A program made the translations under genes and the position numbers. From a virus: DNA of 64,000 nt. Shown piece after piece: positions 51,144 through 59,694 of this stretch. The stretch covers positions 1-64,000 of the IMG/VR virus record IMGVR_UViG_3300046171_000314; one strand, 5' to 3'. How positions within the stretch are numbered: the first letter of the stretch is position 1; every line of letters begins with the position of its first letter. The notes under the pieces are model-generated. The model was not told the origin of the DNA and did not search any database. It was given only the letters and a program-made list of their open reading frames with translations.

Positions 51144-52210
51144 TGAGAAATAGGAGAGCAGGGAAAAAGTTCCCCCCATCAATGGGAATGAGAACCCCAA
51201 GCAATCAGAAGCACAAGAAAGATCCAAGACCAAAGGCTCGCCCTGCGGACACTTGGGATGACAAACAAGTCTCTCGTGGAAACTCTGCTTGGTATCGTGC
51301 TATGGATCGAATGATTGACAAGGGAATGTCCGAGCGAGATATCGTTCATTCTATTTCAAAAAAGTTCAAGATTGACCCTATGGCTATCAAGAAAGAACTT
51401 CGTGGTCGTATGCGAATGGCAAATGAGATGCTTGCCGACAGTGATGGCAACTATATGAGTGTTCAGAACATTGAGAGCATACTTAATGCCGCTGAGTTCC
51501 TTTCTGAAATGATCTATGATGGCGACGAAATGGAAGATTGGGTTGAGGACAAAATCTCTGTTGCTCGTGCCGCCCTGTCAGATGTCGCTCGCTATTACAA
51601 CAGTGGTCGTTCTATGTACGCATCAAGTCGAACCTTCTTGGCACATTCATACAAAGAAGCCCTCCGAAAAATCCAAATTCAAAAACTTATGGGTCAGGGA
51701 CAGTTTTCTTTGATTACCGCATATCGAAATGAGAACTCTAAGTCAGAGAACAAGCGTATCCAAACAGAGTTGAGAGTAGAACTTGCGAAAATGGGATACA
51801 AGCCTGAAACCTTGAAAGCATCTTGGGATGGAAAAACCGAACAATCTCTTCTTGTAAAAGGAATACCCTTTGGAAAGGCGAAAGCACTTGGCATCAAGTA
51901 TGGACAAGACGCTATTATTTGGAAAGGAGCAGGAGAGCCTTGGGTTGGGATGTATTATTTCAATGGCAAGAACGCAGGGAAGGTTGAGGTCGCTCTCGAT
52001 ACAAAGAATATGTCTGTCGATTATGATGTATCAATGGAGAAAGACCTGTACAGTAAGGCTCGTGGTTTATCCTTTGAGTTGGATTTCCATTGGGGTAAGT
52101 TTGTGAATACAAGCGGAGGTTACATAAAACCAAAGCACCTTGAGGAATGGCTAAGAACCTACTTTGATTTGGAAGCCATTGTGTCTAACAACGAGATACT
52201 TATCAATTAA
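51143..52210 (+). CDS. DUF3293-containing virion-type protein
   Basis: A 355-residue protein. The N-terminus is basic. SVQNIESILNAAEFLSEMIY then DGDEMEDWVEDKIS (about 112-145) is a helical module common in T4-like structural genes. The C-terminal half (FSLITAYRNENSKSENKR ... GQDAIIWKG) follows DUF3293, a family of unknown function. Fusion of the two is notable. Class 2 operon. Confidence 0.75.
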   Translation: MRNRRAGKKFPPSMGMRTPSNQKHKKDPRPKARPADTWDDKQVSRGNSAWYRAMDRMIDKGMSERDIVHSISKKFKIDPMAIKKELRGRMRMANEMLADSDGNYMSVQNIESILNAAEFLSEMIYDGDEMEDWVEDKISVARAALSDVARYYNSGRSMYASSRTFLAHSYKEALRKIQIQKLMGQGQFSLITAYRNENSKSENKRIQTELRVELAKMGYKPETLKASWDGKTEQSLLVKGIPFGKAKALGIKYGQDAIIWKGAGEPWVGMYYFNGKNAGKVEVALDTKNMSVDYDVSMEKDLYSKARGLSFELDFHWGKFVNTSGGYIKPKHLEEWLRTYFDLEAIVSNNEILIN

Positions 52211-52219
52211 GGAGGGATT

Positions 52220-52546
52220 ATGAAAAAGAGCATTGCAAAAAATCTTGAATCTGTGTGGTTTGGTAAATCTGCCAAAACATACGAAAGAAAGACCCCTAAA
52301 GAAGTGGTCAAAGAACATTACGCAAAACGACCCAAAAGAATGGGGGATGGATCTTCTATTTCGTGGCAAGGGGAGAAAGGTCGTGAGGGAGATAGGTTCT
52401 ATCCATTGACCACCTTTGAGGAATCCTTGTCTGAATTCGAAAAGAGAATAGAGAATGGTAACAGGGGAATTCCGGGCGGATGGCGGATATACTTTGATCC
52501 AAAGAAAAAGAAGCACTTTGCGTTTTCTTATTACAACTCAATGTGA
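52220..52546 (+). CDS. Small protein sharing a C-terminal module with 18173
   Basis: A 108-residue protein after AAGGAGGGATT. Its C-terminal 40 residues (SLSEFEKRIE, then IYFDPKKKKHFAFSYYN) match the end of the protein at 18173 (EFYYDPKEKKHFAFATYN). The N-terminal part differs. It closes the operon at a palindromic terminator. Confidence 0.75.
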   Translation: MKKSIAKNLESVWFGKSAKTYERKTPKEVVKEHYAKRPKRMGDGSSISWQGEKGREGDRFYPLTTFEESLSEFEKRIENGNRGIPGGWRIYFDPKKKKHFAFSYYNSM

Positions 52547-52563
52547 GTAGGAAATAAATACAA

Positions 52564-52594
52564 AAAAAGGGGAGTCAATTGACTCCCCTTTTGA
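52564..52594. terminator. Bidirectional terminator palindrome
   Basis: AAAAGGGGAGTCAATTGACTCCCC plus TTTT is fully self-complementary and lies between convergent genes. Confidence 0.85.
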
Positions 52595-52613
52595 TTATCT
52601 CAATCTGAGATAC

Positions 52614-53258
52614 TTAGAATGGTATGGCTTCAACCACAGGCTTTGGTATTTCATACCCCATTTCAAGGTAGGCTTCTTTAACTGAAAGTTCTCTCTTATG
52701 GGAGATGACATCTACCGCCAAGTTTTCTGCACGATGATAAAGGTCACTAGCCGTTGTTCCTGTGCCCCCTTGCTCTTGAAGGACTTGGTAAATGTGTCCT
52801 ATCGCTTGCCCAAATACACTTGCCCACTCAGGTTGGCTTGTTGCATAGTCGTGTGGGCTGTAGTCATATTGGTGTGGGTCTTCCTGCCACTCACCCCGTT
52901 CCATCAACTCAATAATGTAATCTCCTGTTCTGCTCATAGTTTCCTCCTTCAAATACGACAAGTAATCGGCTCGTTCGAGGGTGTTGTCTTTTGGTATTCG
53001 CATCCCCAACTGCACCTCGTGTAGATAAACATGCGAGAAATTATTCGCAAACCTCTTATAGACTTCCTCTTTGTCGATTCCGAACTGAGAGAGTTCTTCC
53101 GCAAGTGCTTGGATTTCTTCTCTGTCGAGGTTCATCCCTGTTGTGTGTTTCTCATTGAGGAAGGCGGATATCGCCATCTCAAATTCGTAGTTCAACCTGT
53201 CACAAACAGGTGTGTCTAAGTCCGAGTCGAAGATGTAGTCATCAAGGTTGATTTTCAT
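52614..53258 (-). CDS. Unknown 214-aa acidic protein
   Basis: Acidic, helical, with HQYDYSPHDYATSQ in the middle. Abuts the next gene with one shared base. No family recognised. Promoter of this five-gene minus-strand run (to 54661) is not obvious. Confidence 0.7.
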   Translation of the reverse strand: MKINLDDYIFDSDLDTPVCDRLNYEFEMAISAFLNEKHTTGMNLDREEIQALAEELSQFGIDKEEVYKRFANNFSHVYLHEVQLGMRIPKDNTLERADYLSYLKEETMSRTGDYIIELMERGEWQEDPHQYDYSPHDYATSQPEWASVFGQAIGHIYQVLQEQGGTGTTASDLYHRAENLAVDVISHKRELSVKEAYLEMGYEIPKPVVEAIPF

Positions 53259-53569
53259 TATACACCTCGTGCTTCAAAGTCTCGGCACGCATCCCACCCA
53301 CTTGCTGTAAGTTTGTGGGGCTTTCTCTTTTCAATAAATTCGTGATCTATTAAGAAAGATAAGAAAGGCTCAACGGGTCGTGTTGCCCTCAACCCTTTGT
53401 GGGCTGTCAAACACCACGCAGTTTTCATAACACAAAGATGCTCTAATGCTCTGTACTCCATTTCTTCTCTTGATAGGGAATCAAGTTCACAAAATTGGTC
53501 TTCCTTTAGATTGTCTCGGTAGTCATTGAACTCCCCATCTTTAAGAATTTTGAGTTTTGGCTTAGTCAT
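53258..53569 (-). CDS. Unknown 103-aa protein, possible winged helix
   Basis: FLIDHEFIEKRKPHKLTASG near the C-terminus has the look of a winged-helix wing. Overlaps the upstream gene. Unknown family. Confidence 0.65.
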   Translation of the reverse strand: MTKPKLKILKDGEFNDYRDNLKEDQFCELDSLSREEMEYRALEHLCVMKTAWCLTAHKGLRATRPVEPFLSFLIDHEFIEKRKPHKLTASGWDACRDFEARGV

Positions 53570-53978
53570 CGCACACCCCCATCATCCCATTGATAATCTT
53601 CTGTCCTACCTCTGCAAACTCTGCCATTTCCCGTTTTTCTTCTTCTGTATACACGGGGAGAGGAAAGGGCACAAAACGTGCAATCTTGTGTTGGATATAT
53701 TTTTGGTTGTTATCCCCTGAATAATTAACTCTCAGGTTGTCCCTGCGATAGGCGGTGTCGGTTCGTTCATCTACGAAAGCCCAATAGTGAGTATCCACCA
53801 TTGACTTTGTGTATGCCCCTGTGTGGGTTGTGTTGTCTGTCAAAGATATCAAATGATAGTAGCCGATCTTCTTCTTGTCGAGATAGACAGAGTACTTTCC
53901 TTGATGTCGCCTAGACGAGAAAGTGACTCTCGCCATTTGGCGTTTCTTTTCTTCTTGTTGTTGTCGGATTGCGTTCAT
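53562..53978 (-). CDS. Unknown basic 138-aa protein
   Basis: Basic N-terminal half (RQQQEEKKRQMARVTFSSRR) followed by beta-rich sequence with many Tyr; resembles a nucleic-acid-binding protein in composition only. Confidence 0.65.
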   Translation of the reverse strand: MNAIRQQQEEKKRQMARVTFSSRRHQGKYSVYLDKKKIGYYHLISLTDNTTHTGAYTKSMVDTHYWAFVDERTDTAYRRDNLRVNYSGDNNQKYIQHKIARFVPFPLPVYTEEEKREMAEFAEVGQKIINGMMGVCDD

Positions 53979-53990
53979 TGTATTCTCCTG

Positions 53991-54245
53991 TCAGGTTTCA
54001 ATGATTGGTTGTTGTAATAAAAGTCTTGTCTCTGCTATACCGACATCGGATGGTTTTCCGTTTGTCTTGTCATAGTCGATCAATAAGCCGCTAAAGTCGA
54101 ACTCTATCTTCTGACCGCCTCTTGCTGTCCAAGATGTAAGCATCCCATATCTTCTGTTTGGGCATCGAGGTTTATTCATCAGGGCTTCAATGCGAGCCTT
54201 GTTCCGTTGCTTTCTTTGGAATCTTTTCTTTTGTTTGCGGTTCAT
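53991..54245 (-). CDS. Unknown very basic 84-aa protein
   Basis: Starts MNRKQKKRFQRKQRNKARIE; strongly basic helix followed by a small beta part. Overlaps the stop of the upstream gene. RNA or DNA binding is plausible. Confidence 0.65.
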   Translation of the reverse strand: MNRKQKKRFQRKQRNKARIEALMNKPRCPNRRYGMLTSWTARGGQKIEFDFSGLLIDYDKTNGKPSDVGIAETRLLLQQPIIET

Positions 54246-54661
54246 TTTTCACCTCTCTTTTTGAAAGACACACGAGCCTTTCGGGTTTTTTGTTGCAGGG
54301 CTGTAAGTACTACCGATTTCATCTCGGTGGGTAGTTGTGGAAACACCTCTTCGAACTTTGGGTGCGTCCTGACATTGGTTTGGAAGAGCAATTGGAAATA
54401 GTGTCCAAGTCTTTGAGATAACTGACTATCCTCTAAAACAAGGTAGTCGGTCTTTGGCTCAGAGACAGAGAACTCTCCAAAGGGGGTTTCATATCTTCCT
54501 TTGCCCTTCTCTCGGAGTTCTTCTTTCCCTTGTTCGATGTAATCTTGAAGGGTGGATTGGAAGAGCCACATAATTGCGAGCAACTCTTTTCTATCCTTTG
54601 TGGTATCCCATTCCTTTTGAAGGGAATCGAATAGCCTTTGGAATTGTAGATAAGTAGACAT
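54242..54661 (-). CDS. Unknown 139-aa protein
   Basis: ATG after GGAGAATATT. A helical N-terminus (RKELLAIMWLFQSTL) weakly resembles the QA module, but the match is not strong enough to include. Basic C-terminus. Confidence 0.65.
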   Translation of the reverse strand: MSTYLQFQRLFDSLQKEWDTTKDRKELLAIMWLFQSTLQDYIEQGKEELREKGKGRYETPFGEFSVSEPKTDYLVLEDSQLSQRLGHYFQLLFQTNVRTHPKFEEVFPQLPTEMKSVVLTALQQKTRKARVSFKKRGEK

Positions 54662-54688
54662 AATATTCTCCTTTGAATTAAATACAAA

Positions 54689-54717
54689 AAAACTCCCCAC
54701 CCGAAGGTGGGGGTTCT
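54689..54717 (-). terminator. Rho-independent terminator (wHTH/Cys gene)
   Basis: Minus-strand CCCCCACC-TTCG-GGTGGGG followed by AGTTTTTTT. Confidence 0.9.
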
Positions 54718-54730
54718 TTATAGGAATTCC

Positions 54731-55585
54731 CTATGCACATTCATAGTGAATAGGGTTTTTTGAATTCTCAACATCCCATATTGCTTTGCTGCCCATTTTG
54801 ATGGTTTTACCACACTTGTCACACTCAAGGTCACAAGGGGCTTCCATCACTGTTGCAGGGTCGATAACAGCACTTGACTTAGGGGCTTCAACCTCAACAA
54901 GATCCTCCCAAGATTCTTCAACCTTTTCAGGCTCTTCTTCTTTGGACTCTGCCTGTGCTTTGGCTTCCTCTTTTCGCTTGGCATCTTCAGCATCAAGCCC
55001 CTCTGCAATTTCGAGGAAAGCAAGGAAAGCAGTTCTCTTACAAGACCCTGCAAGAGGACAAGCCTTGCAAGTAGGACTTCTCTCTGCCCAATAACCAAAG
55101 CAAGAGGTTTGAGAGATAGCGATCTCTTTAATACTCTCGTCATTGTGATAAGTATCCTCAGGAATATCTCCGATTGTCCAAGACACCCCATCACCTTCTT
55201 CAAAGTTGGTGGGATTTGCAACAGGTTTGGTGACTCGAACTTCAACAACAGTATCTTCTTGCCATTCAACCTTTGAGGCAGGGGCGTTTCCTTTTGCCTT
55301 TGTGATACCCTCAGCGGTCAAGCCATACTTACCACGACCCTTCGCCTCGCCCAACCCTTCTTCACGAAGTTTGGTAAAGGCTTTGGTGATATTGTATCGT
55401 ACCCAAGAGCGAGGATTTTTCTGACTTGTCATATAACCCCAAGCATCTTCCTCAATAGAGTGATGGTCACAGAAGGCTGTGACCATATCATCAAGTTGAG
55501 TGTGATCCGCAGGGGTGGCTACCAAGCCGCCAAGCACTATCAGAAGAGAAGGCTTGAGTTTAGAGGGGGAAAGTTTTGTAGTCAT
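54731..55585 (-). CDS. wHTH protein with two cysteine clusters, paralogue of 6224
   Basis: A 284-residue protein. The N-terminal winged helix (EDAWGYMTSQKNPRSWVRYN) and CFGYWAERSPTCKACPLAGSC (about 165-185) match the protein at 6224. It adds an acidic Glu-rich linker and a second C-terminal cysteine motif, CDLECDKCGKTIK...HYEC, like a zinc ribbon. Own class 1 promoter and own terminator, so it is a single-gene unit. A regulator or replication accessory is inferred. Confidence 0.75.
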   Translation of the reverse strand: MTTKLSPSKLKPSLLIVLGGLVATPADHTQLDDMVTAFCDHHSIEEDAWGYMTSQKNPRSWVRYNITKAFTKLREEGLGEAKGRGKYGLTAEGITKAKGNAPASKVEWQEDTVVEVRVTKPVANPTNFEEGDGVSWTIGDIPEDTYHNDESIKEIAISQTSCFGYWAERSPTCKACPLAGSCKRTAFLAFLEIAEGLDAEDAKRKEEAKAQAESKEEEPEKVEESWEDLVEVEAPKSSAVIDPATVMEAPCDLECDKCGKTIKMGSKAIWDVENSKNPIHYECA

Positions 55586-55644
55586 AATGACCTCCGAATG
55601 AAAAATGAAAGAGAAAAAATACAGCAGTTTATCAACTACATCCT

Positions 55645-55670
55645 CTATACGATAGAGAAAATTTTACGTT
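55645..55670 (-). promoter_or_regulatory. Class 1 promoter motif
   Basis: Minus-strand ACGTAAA, 11 bases, CGTATAG then AGGATGTAG. Upstream of 55585. Confidence 0.8.
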
Positions 55671-55676
55671 ACACCT

Positions 55677-56831
55677 TCAGGCTACTTTTATTTTAGCCTC
55701 TGCAATTCTGACAGGGATAAGCGTTGTCAAATCTCCACGATCCGACCCAATATAGGCTTCCTCGCCTTTTCTAGTGAGAGATAAGGTATTGATCCCTGTG
55801 GCTCTGATCAGCCCTGCGGATATCAAATTATTTACCATTTCAACATCTTTTGATGTCTCTTTGCCCCAAGATCCTGATTTCACTGCTCCCAAGATCACCA
55901 TTTGTCTGTGATGATCTTGACCGATCTTCAACAGGTCTTTTCTCATATAGGATTTGAGAACTCTTGCTCTGCTTTCAGATCGATCAATCTCCTCCGCCAA
56001 CTCCCCATCAGACAAATCTGACATAATTGCATTGAGGACTTGTGCGTTGAACTCCCCTTTATGTGTCCCCTCCATTGTATTTATGGCAAGGAGAATACCA
56101 CGATAGGACTCTCGGCTCTCCAACTCCTCTTGATCTATATAGACATCTTCAGGGCTACTGCTATGGTCTACCACCACAGATGTAATGTTGCCCTTATCGT
56201 CAGACACCACCGCTTGATCAAATGAGTCGTGTCGATGTTGAGATTGGGATTCCCCTGATATGACCTCTTGCTTAGACCTCTTGCCCCTTGCACGACAATG
56301 AGCATCTTGACCGCCTTTTTGCGTAGCATTTGTATGCTCTCGCATAGCAAAATTGACGATAACAGAAGCATACACCTTTTTGCCTGCTTTGAGTTGCTTG
56401 TCAAAGGCTCTGTTCTTCAGGGCTTTGGCATTGTAGTTTGCGAGAACATCCTCTGCTTCCTCACCTGTTCCATAAAGTTTGGAGGATAACTTGCGGAGGA
56501 TTTCCTTGTGCATTTTTGGATACTCTGTGCGATACCATGTGTCGGTGAGAGAGTTTTCTTCTTCGGTTTCGATAACAGGTCGTACAGGCTCTGTGGTCTC
56601 TAGGGTATGCTCATAGACACCCCAAGCGAAATCAACGAAGGTTACAGGCTCTGTGCGGCTGTAATAAACATCCTCAGTGATAAGATGGTTCTTATACTCG
56701 GTGAGGGATACCTTGAGATTGAGAGGGGCTACCTCTGTTCTTCTATATAGATTGTCTAGGACAATAGTGGTGTTCGTAATGAATTCTTTGGTATAGTTAG
56801 AAACGAACCACGCCAACGTGCGATTTTTCAT
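55677..56831 (-). CDS. Sigma-factor-like protein A
   Basis: A 384-residue protein. The region around 110-185 (MHKEILRKLSSKLYGTGEEA, EDVLANYNAKALKNR) resembles sigma region 2, and LSDGELAEEIDRSESRARVL near residue 275 is a region-4-like helix-turn-helix. A further winged-helix-like end (GLIRATGINTLSLTRKGEEA) follows. The long Gln/His/Asp-rich middle is unusual. It may redirect host RNA polymerase to one of the two promoter classes; which one is unknown. Alternative: an unrelated DNA-binding regulator. Confidence 0.6.
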   Translation of the reverse strand: MKNRTLAWFVSNYTKEFITNTTIVLDNLYRRTEVAPLNLKVSLTEYKNHLITEDVYYSRTEPVTFVDFAWGVYEHTLETTEPVRPVIETEEENSLTDTWYRTEYPKMHKEILRKLSSKLYGTGEEAEDVLANYNAKALKNRAFDKQLKAGKKVYASVIVNFAMREHTNATQKGGQDAHCRARGKRSKQEVISGESQSQHRHDSFDQAVVSDDKGNITSVVVDHSSSPEDVYIDQEELESRESYRGILLAINTMEGTHKGEFNAQVLNAIMSDLSDGELAEEIDRSESRARVLKSYMRKDLLKIGQDHHRQMVILGAVKSGSWGKETSKDVEMVNNLISAGLIRATGINTLSLTRKGEEAYIGSDRGDLTTLIPVRIAEAKIKVA

Positions 56832-56965
56832 AGGGGTCTCCCATTTTGATCAGTGATGTAGGATTAAGCGTGACCGTAGTCACAAAAGATGAAAATCTTT
56901 ATTACAGACAGTATATCATAGATTCCGAAAAATCGTCAAGGTTTTTGTGCGATAAAGATCCTCAA

Positions 56966-56978
56966 TAATTTGTCTATC
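56966..56978 (+). promoter_or_regulatory. Class 2 promoter motif
   Basis: TAATTTGTCTATC, about 39 bases before 57017. Confidence 0.75.
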
Positions 56979-57016
56979 GAATGTGGTTGGTGAAACTACG
57001 GTTAGGAGTTACAAAA

Positions 57017-58513
57017 ATGAATTTCAAGAAAAAGGCTTTCAGCACAAAAGATAAATCGACCCTGATACGGACATTTATTAATGACCCAAATTTTGGGAAC
57101 TTGAGTAACTATCCTGATATTGTGAGTGCTACGGATTCCCAATTAGCGGAGATGTTTGACTACGTTGTTGTTCAAGGAAAAAGACAGTGGAAAACTGGAC
57201 CTTCAAATATGAACTCAAAGGAATGGACAGAAGAGATAGAGTCAAGGTTCTCCTATTATCTAAGTGGGCAAAACATCAATACGACTATTGATACAACAGT
57301 TGATGACCCCACCCAAATGATAAAAAATGTTCACAGACAAGACAATATTCTTGGGAGGAACATACAAGGTTATATCGGAAGTAAGCCTGCTAACGAGCAG
57401 CACGTAGGACAACTTGCCGCAGGGTTCATTAAGTTTATGGCATCTCGTGTAAAGGATATGCAGAAAAACCATAAGATTATGAGAAGGCACATCAAGAATG
57501 TCACAGAACTTGGTGGGAATACTGATGAAGATGGTGGGCTAGATATAGAAAATATGGCAGATGAAGCCGCTATGGGTGGAGGTCGAGCCACAGGACACAG
57601 GTACTTTTTAAGAAATTGGCACGACTACTACAAGTACTCATCAGAGGTACAACAAATCGGAGAAGCCATTGAAGGCATTGATAGTGTTTTTGTCGACTTG
57701 GTTCAAAATGCGATAGAGCCTGCGATCCTAAAGCAAACCTTCAAGGCAGGCGGTCTGACAATTGAAGAAGAGCGGTTCATCTTCTATGCAGGATTTGGAT
57801 TAGATTACTTCGTTCCTTTTTCAAGTGGATCATCTGAAAACCAAACTCAACAATTGGGGAATATGCGAATTGTTCCTCCTTTCAGAAAGCCCTCTGTGTA
57901 TGACCTTAGTTACTATTTGCTTTGTTCTGCTTTGAAGAGAAGTGGGATGACCTTAAAAGAATTCGGAGATGTTGAAGAGGTAGCAGGAAAAAAATCCAAA
58001 GGGAAGATGTCTGCTAGTGCGAACTATAAGAAATACTTGAAAGCAATAGAAATGGCATTCAATGGGGGGTCAGGAAAGCCTTATGATCAAGTCTATGGGA
58101 ACGCAGGAAAAACAGCCCAAACAACCGCTGCCAAAATAAAAAACACTAATCAATTTGAAGCGAAGGATTTGAACGGATTGCGAGCCATCATCACTAAGAA
58201 GATTGGGTCACAAGGACAGTTTGAGAAAGCGGCTTTCGAACTAACTCAATTCCACATTGAAATGGACGAGGATAAGTCTTATGCGGAATGGCTTCCTGAG
58301 GGCTTTGCTTCGAACTATCCAAAGTACGCAAAAGAACTACTCAAGCACTTTGAAACGTTAGATATAGGACTTACCATCCTTGCAAGTAAGAAAACAGCCT
58401 CTGCTGTTCGTGTTGCAAATGCTTATATGGATAAGTACAAGAACAATCGACTTATCCAACGAGTGGCTTACAAGCACTTGATGAATAACGCCAACCCCAA
58501 AATCAGTTTTTAG
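57017..58513 (+). CDS. Large protein with two C-terminal RVAxxYL tags
   Basis: A 498-residue protein after TTAGGAGTTACAAAA. Mostly helical; a Gly/Ser-rich loop near 175-195 and an Ala/Lys-rich stretch near 345. The C-terminus carries the tag twice, KKTASAVRVANAYMDKYK and LIQRVAYKHLM. This doubling is unique in the window. Family unknown; abundant virion or ejected protein is a guess. Class 2 promoter. Confidence 0.75.
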   Translation: MNFKKKAFSTKDKSTLIRTFINDPNFGNLSNYPDIVSATDSQLAEMFDYVVVQGKRQWKTGPSNMNSKEWTEEIESRFSYYLSGQNINTTIDTTVDDPTQMIKNVHRQDNILGRNIQGYIGSKPANEQHVGQLAAGFIKFMASRVKDMQKNHKIMRRHIKNVTELGGNTDEDGGLDIENMADEAAMGGGRATGHRYFLRNWHDYYKYSSEVQQIGEAIEGIDSVFVDLVQNAIEPAILKQTFKAGGLTIEEERFIFYAGFGLDYFVPFSSGSSENQTQQLGNMRIVPPFRKPSVYDLSYYLLCSALKRSGMTLKEFGDVEEVAGKKSKGKMSASANYKKYLKAIEMAFNGGSGKPYDQVYGNAGKTAQTTAAKIKNTNQFEAKDLNGLRAIITKKIGSQGQFEKAAFELTQFHIEMDEDKSYAEWLPEGFASNYPKYAKELLKHFETLDIGLTILASKKTASAVRVANAYMDKYKNNRLIQRVAYKHLMNNANPKISF

Positions 58514-58749
58514 TTTAATCCATACTTAGCCAACAACTCAGGGGAGGGGATGAATCCAATGTCATTTCCTCCCTTGAACTTTAACAAGAGTTCCTTCACC
58601 TGAGCATCATTCAATCCTCTCAATGCGTTCTCTTGTGCTTGCCAATGAGCCTTTGCAAGTTTTGCAGACTCAGCAGGAACACCAAGACCCTCTATTTTTT
58701 CAATGGGTTGGGGTTTGTTTATTGCAACACTTCTTTTTAGGAAAGCCAT
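58510..58749 (-). CDS. Unknown 79-aa protein
   Basis: ATG after GAGGTGTCCT. Helical, with LNDAQVKELLLKFKGG. Convergent with the tagged gene, overlapping its stop by four bases. Confidence 0.65.
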   Translation of the reverse strand: MAFLKRSVAINKPQPIEKIEGLGVPAESAKLAKAHWQAQENALRGLNDAQVKELLLKFKGGNDIGFIPSPELLAKYGLN

Positions 58750-58785
58750 AGGACACCTCACACAAAGGGGGGGGGAATAAAAGAG

Positions 58786-59610
58786 TTATTGACCATCAAA
58801 GAAAGAGCGTGTCAATTGACGAACTCTTTTGATGCGAGCCGATATCTCTTTGGGTTCTATTTGAAGGCTCTCTGAAATTTCTTTTCGAGTCATTCCTAGC
58901 AAGAGCATATCTAGTATTGGTTCAAGATTTTTTCCGTGCTCTCTTATGAACTTGGCGAGGCTCTTTTTAGCAACCTCTTCCTCTGTCGCATTTTGAGGAG
59001 ATGTATAGTAATCCTCAATTGCTGCTGCTGAGACATCAACAAAGGCTTTGTTTCCATTTTCATCAAAGCCCATTATTCCAACCTGTTCTCTTTCTTTGAG
59101 TTTGTTCATCTTGCGATGATAGTTGGCTACGATACAACCGCACACCATATGGACATAATGTCCAAAAGAACTTTTTGCTGCATCGAAAGGACAGATGCCC
59201 TTATTTCGAGCCAAGATGCCACGATAGATTTCTTGCAAAACATCTTCAGGATCATACCCTGCGGCATAGCATTGTCTTCCAAATCCTGCGTAGAATAGTT
59301 TGCGAACTTCGTGAGATCTGTTCTTCAGATCTATTCCAAGATGAGCGGTACTGACTCTGTGTAGTTCTGCAATAGGGTCGAAAACAGGTTGGGCTTCATT
59401 TGTCCATCGAAAGTATTGTTGGAAAGACATTCTAGTTTTCTTTCCATATAAAGTAGAGAAGAATTGGTAAGCAGACAAGTATTCCTCACCATCCATTTCA
59501 AAGACAACTTTCTCGCCCTTCTTTTTTAATCTGACAAGTCTTGACCCATGTTCTCGTTTGGTGTACATCTCCTGTCCGATAAATTTTTCATAAATTGCAG
59601 TAACCGCCAT
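58786..59610 (-). CDS. Sigma-70-family-like factor B
   Basis: A 274-residue protein. Residues about 98-165 (EVRKLFYAGFGRQCYAAGYD, PEDVLQEIYRGILARN, FGHYVHMVCGCIVANYHRK) follow sigma region 2, including the DPEDVLQE core-binding helix. The last 45 residues (LDMLLLGMTRKEISESLQIE ... RIKRVRQL) match a region-4 helix-turn-helix. It resembles sigma-like proteins of other jumbo phages. It is a candidate late sigma factor for class 2 promoters, by analogy only. Confidence 0.75.
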   Translation of the reverse strand: MAVTAIYEKFIGQEMYTKREHGSRLVRLKKKGEKVVFEMDGEEYLSAYQFFSTLYGKKTRMSFQQYFRWTNEAQPVFDPIAELHRVSTAHLGIDLKNRSHEVRKLFYAGFGRQCYAAGYDPEDVLQEIYRGILARNKGICPFDAAKSSFGHYVHMVCGCIVANYHRKMNKLKEREQVGIMGFDENGNKAFVDVSAAAIEDYYTSPQNATEEEVAKKSLAKFIREHGKNLEPILDMLLLGMTRKEISESLQIEPKEISARIKRVRQLTRSFFDGQ

Positions 59611-59694
59611 CTATCCCCCCTTTCTGTGATTTGCAAGATTAAGGTGTATTGTAAGAGAATAGGTCTTGACTGTCAAAGATTTTAATCAAGATTA

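Noticed and set aside
54242-54661. A further copy of the QA helical module
   Set aside because: Only the helix ELLAIMWLFQSTL resembles it; the QA pair and flanking pattern are missing.
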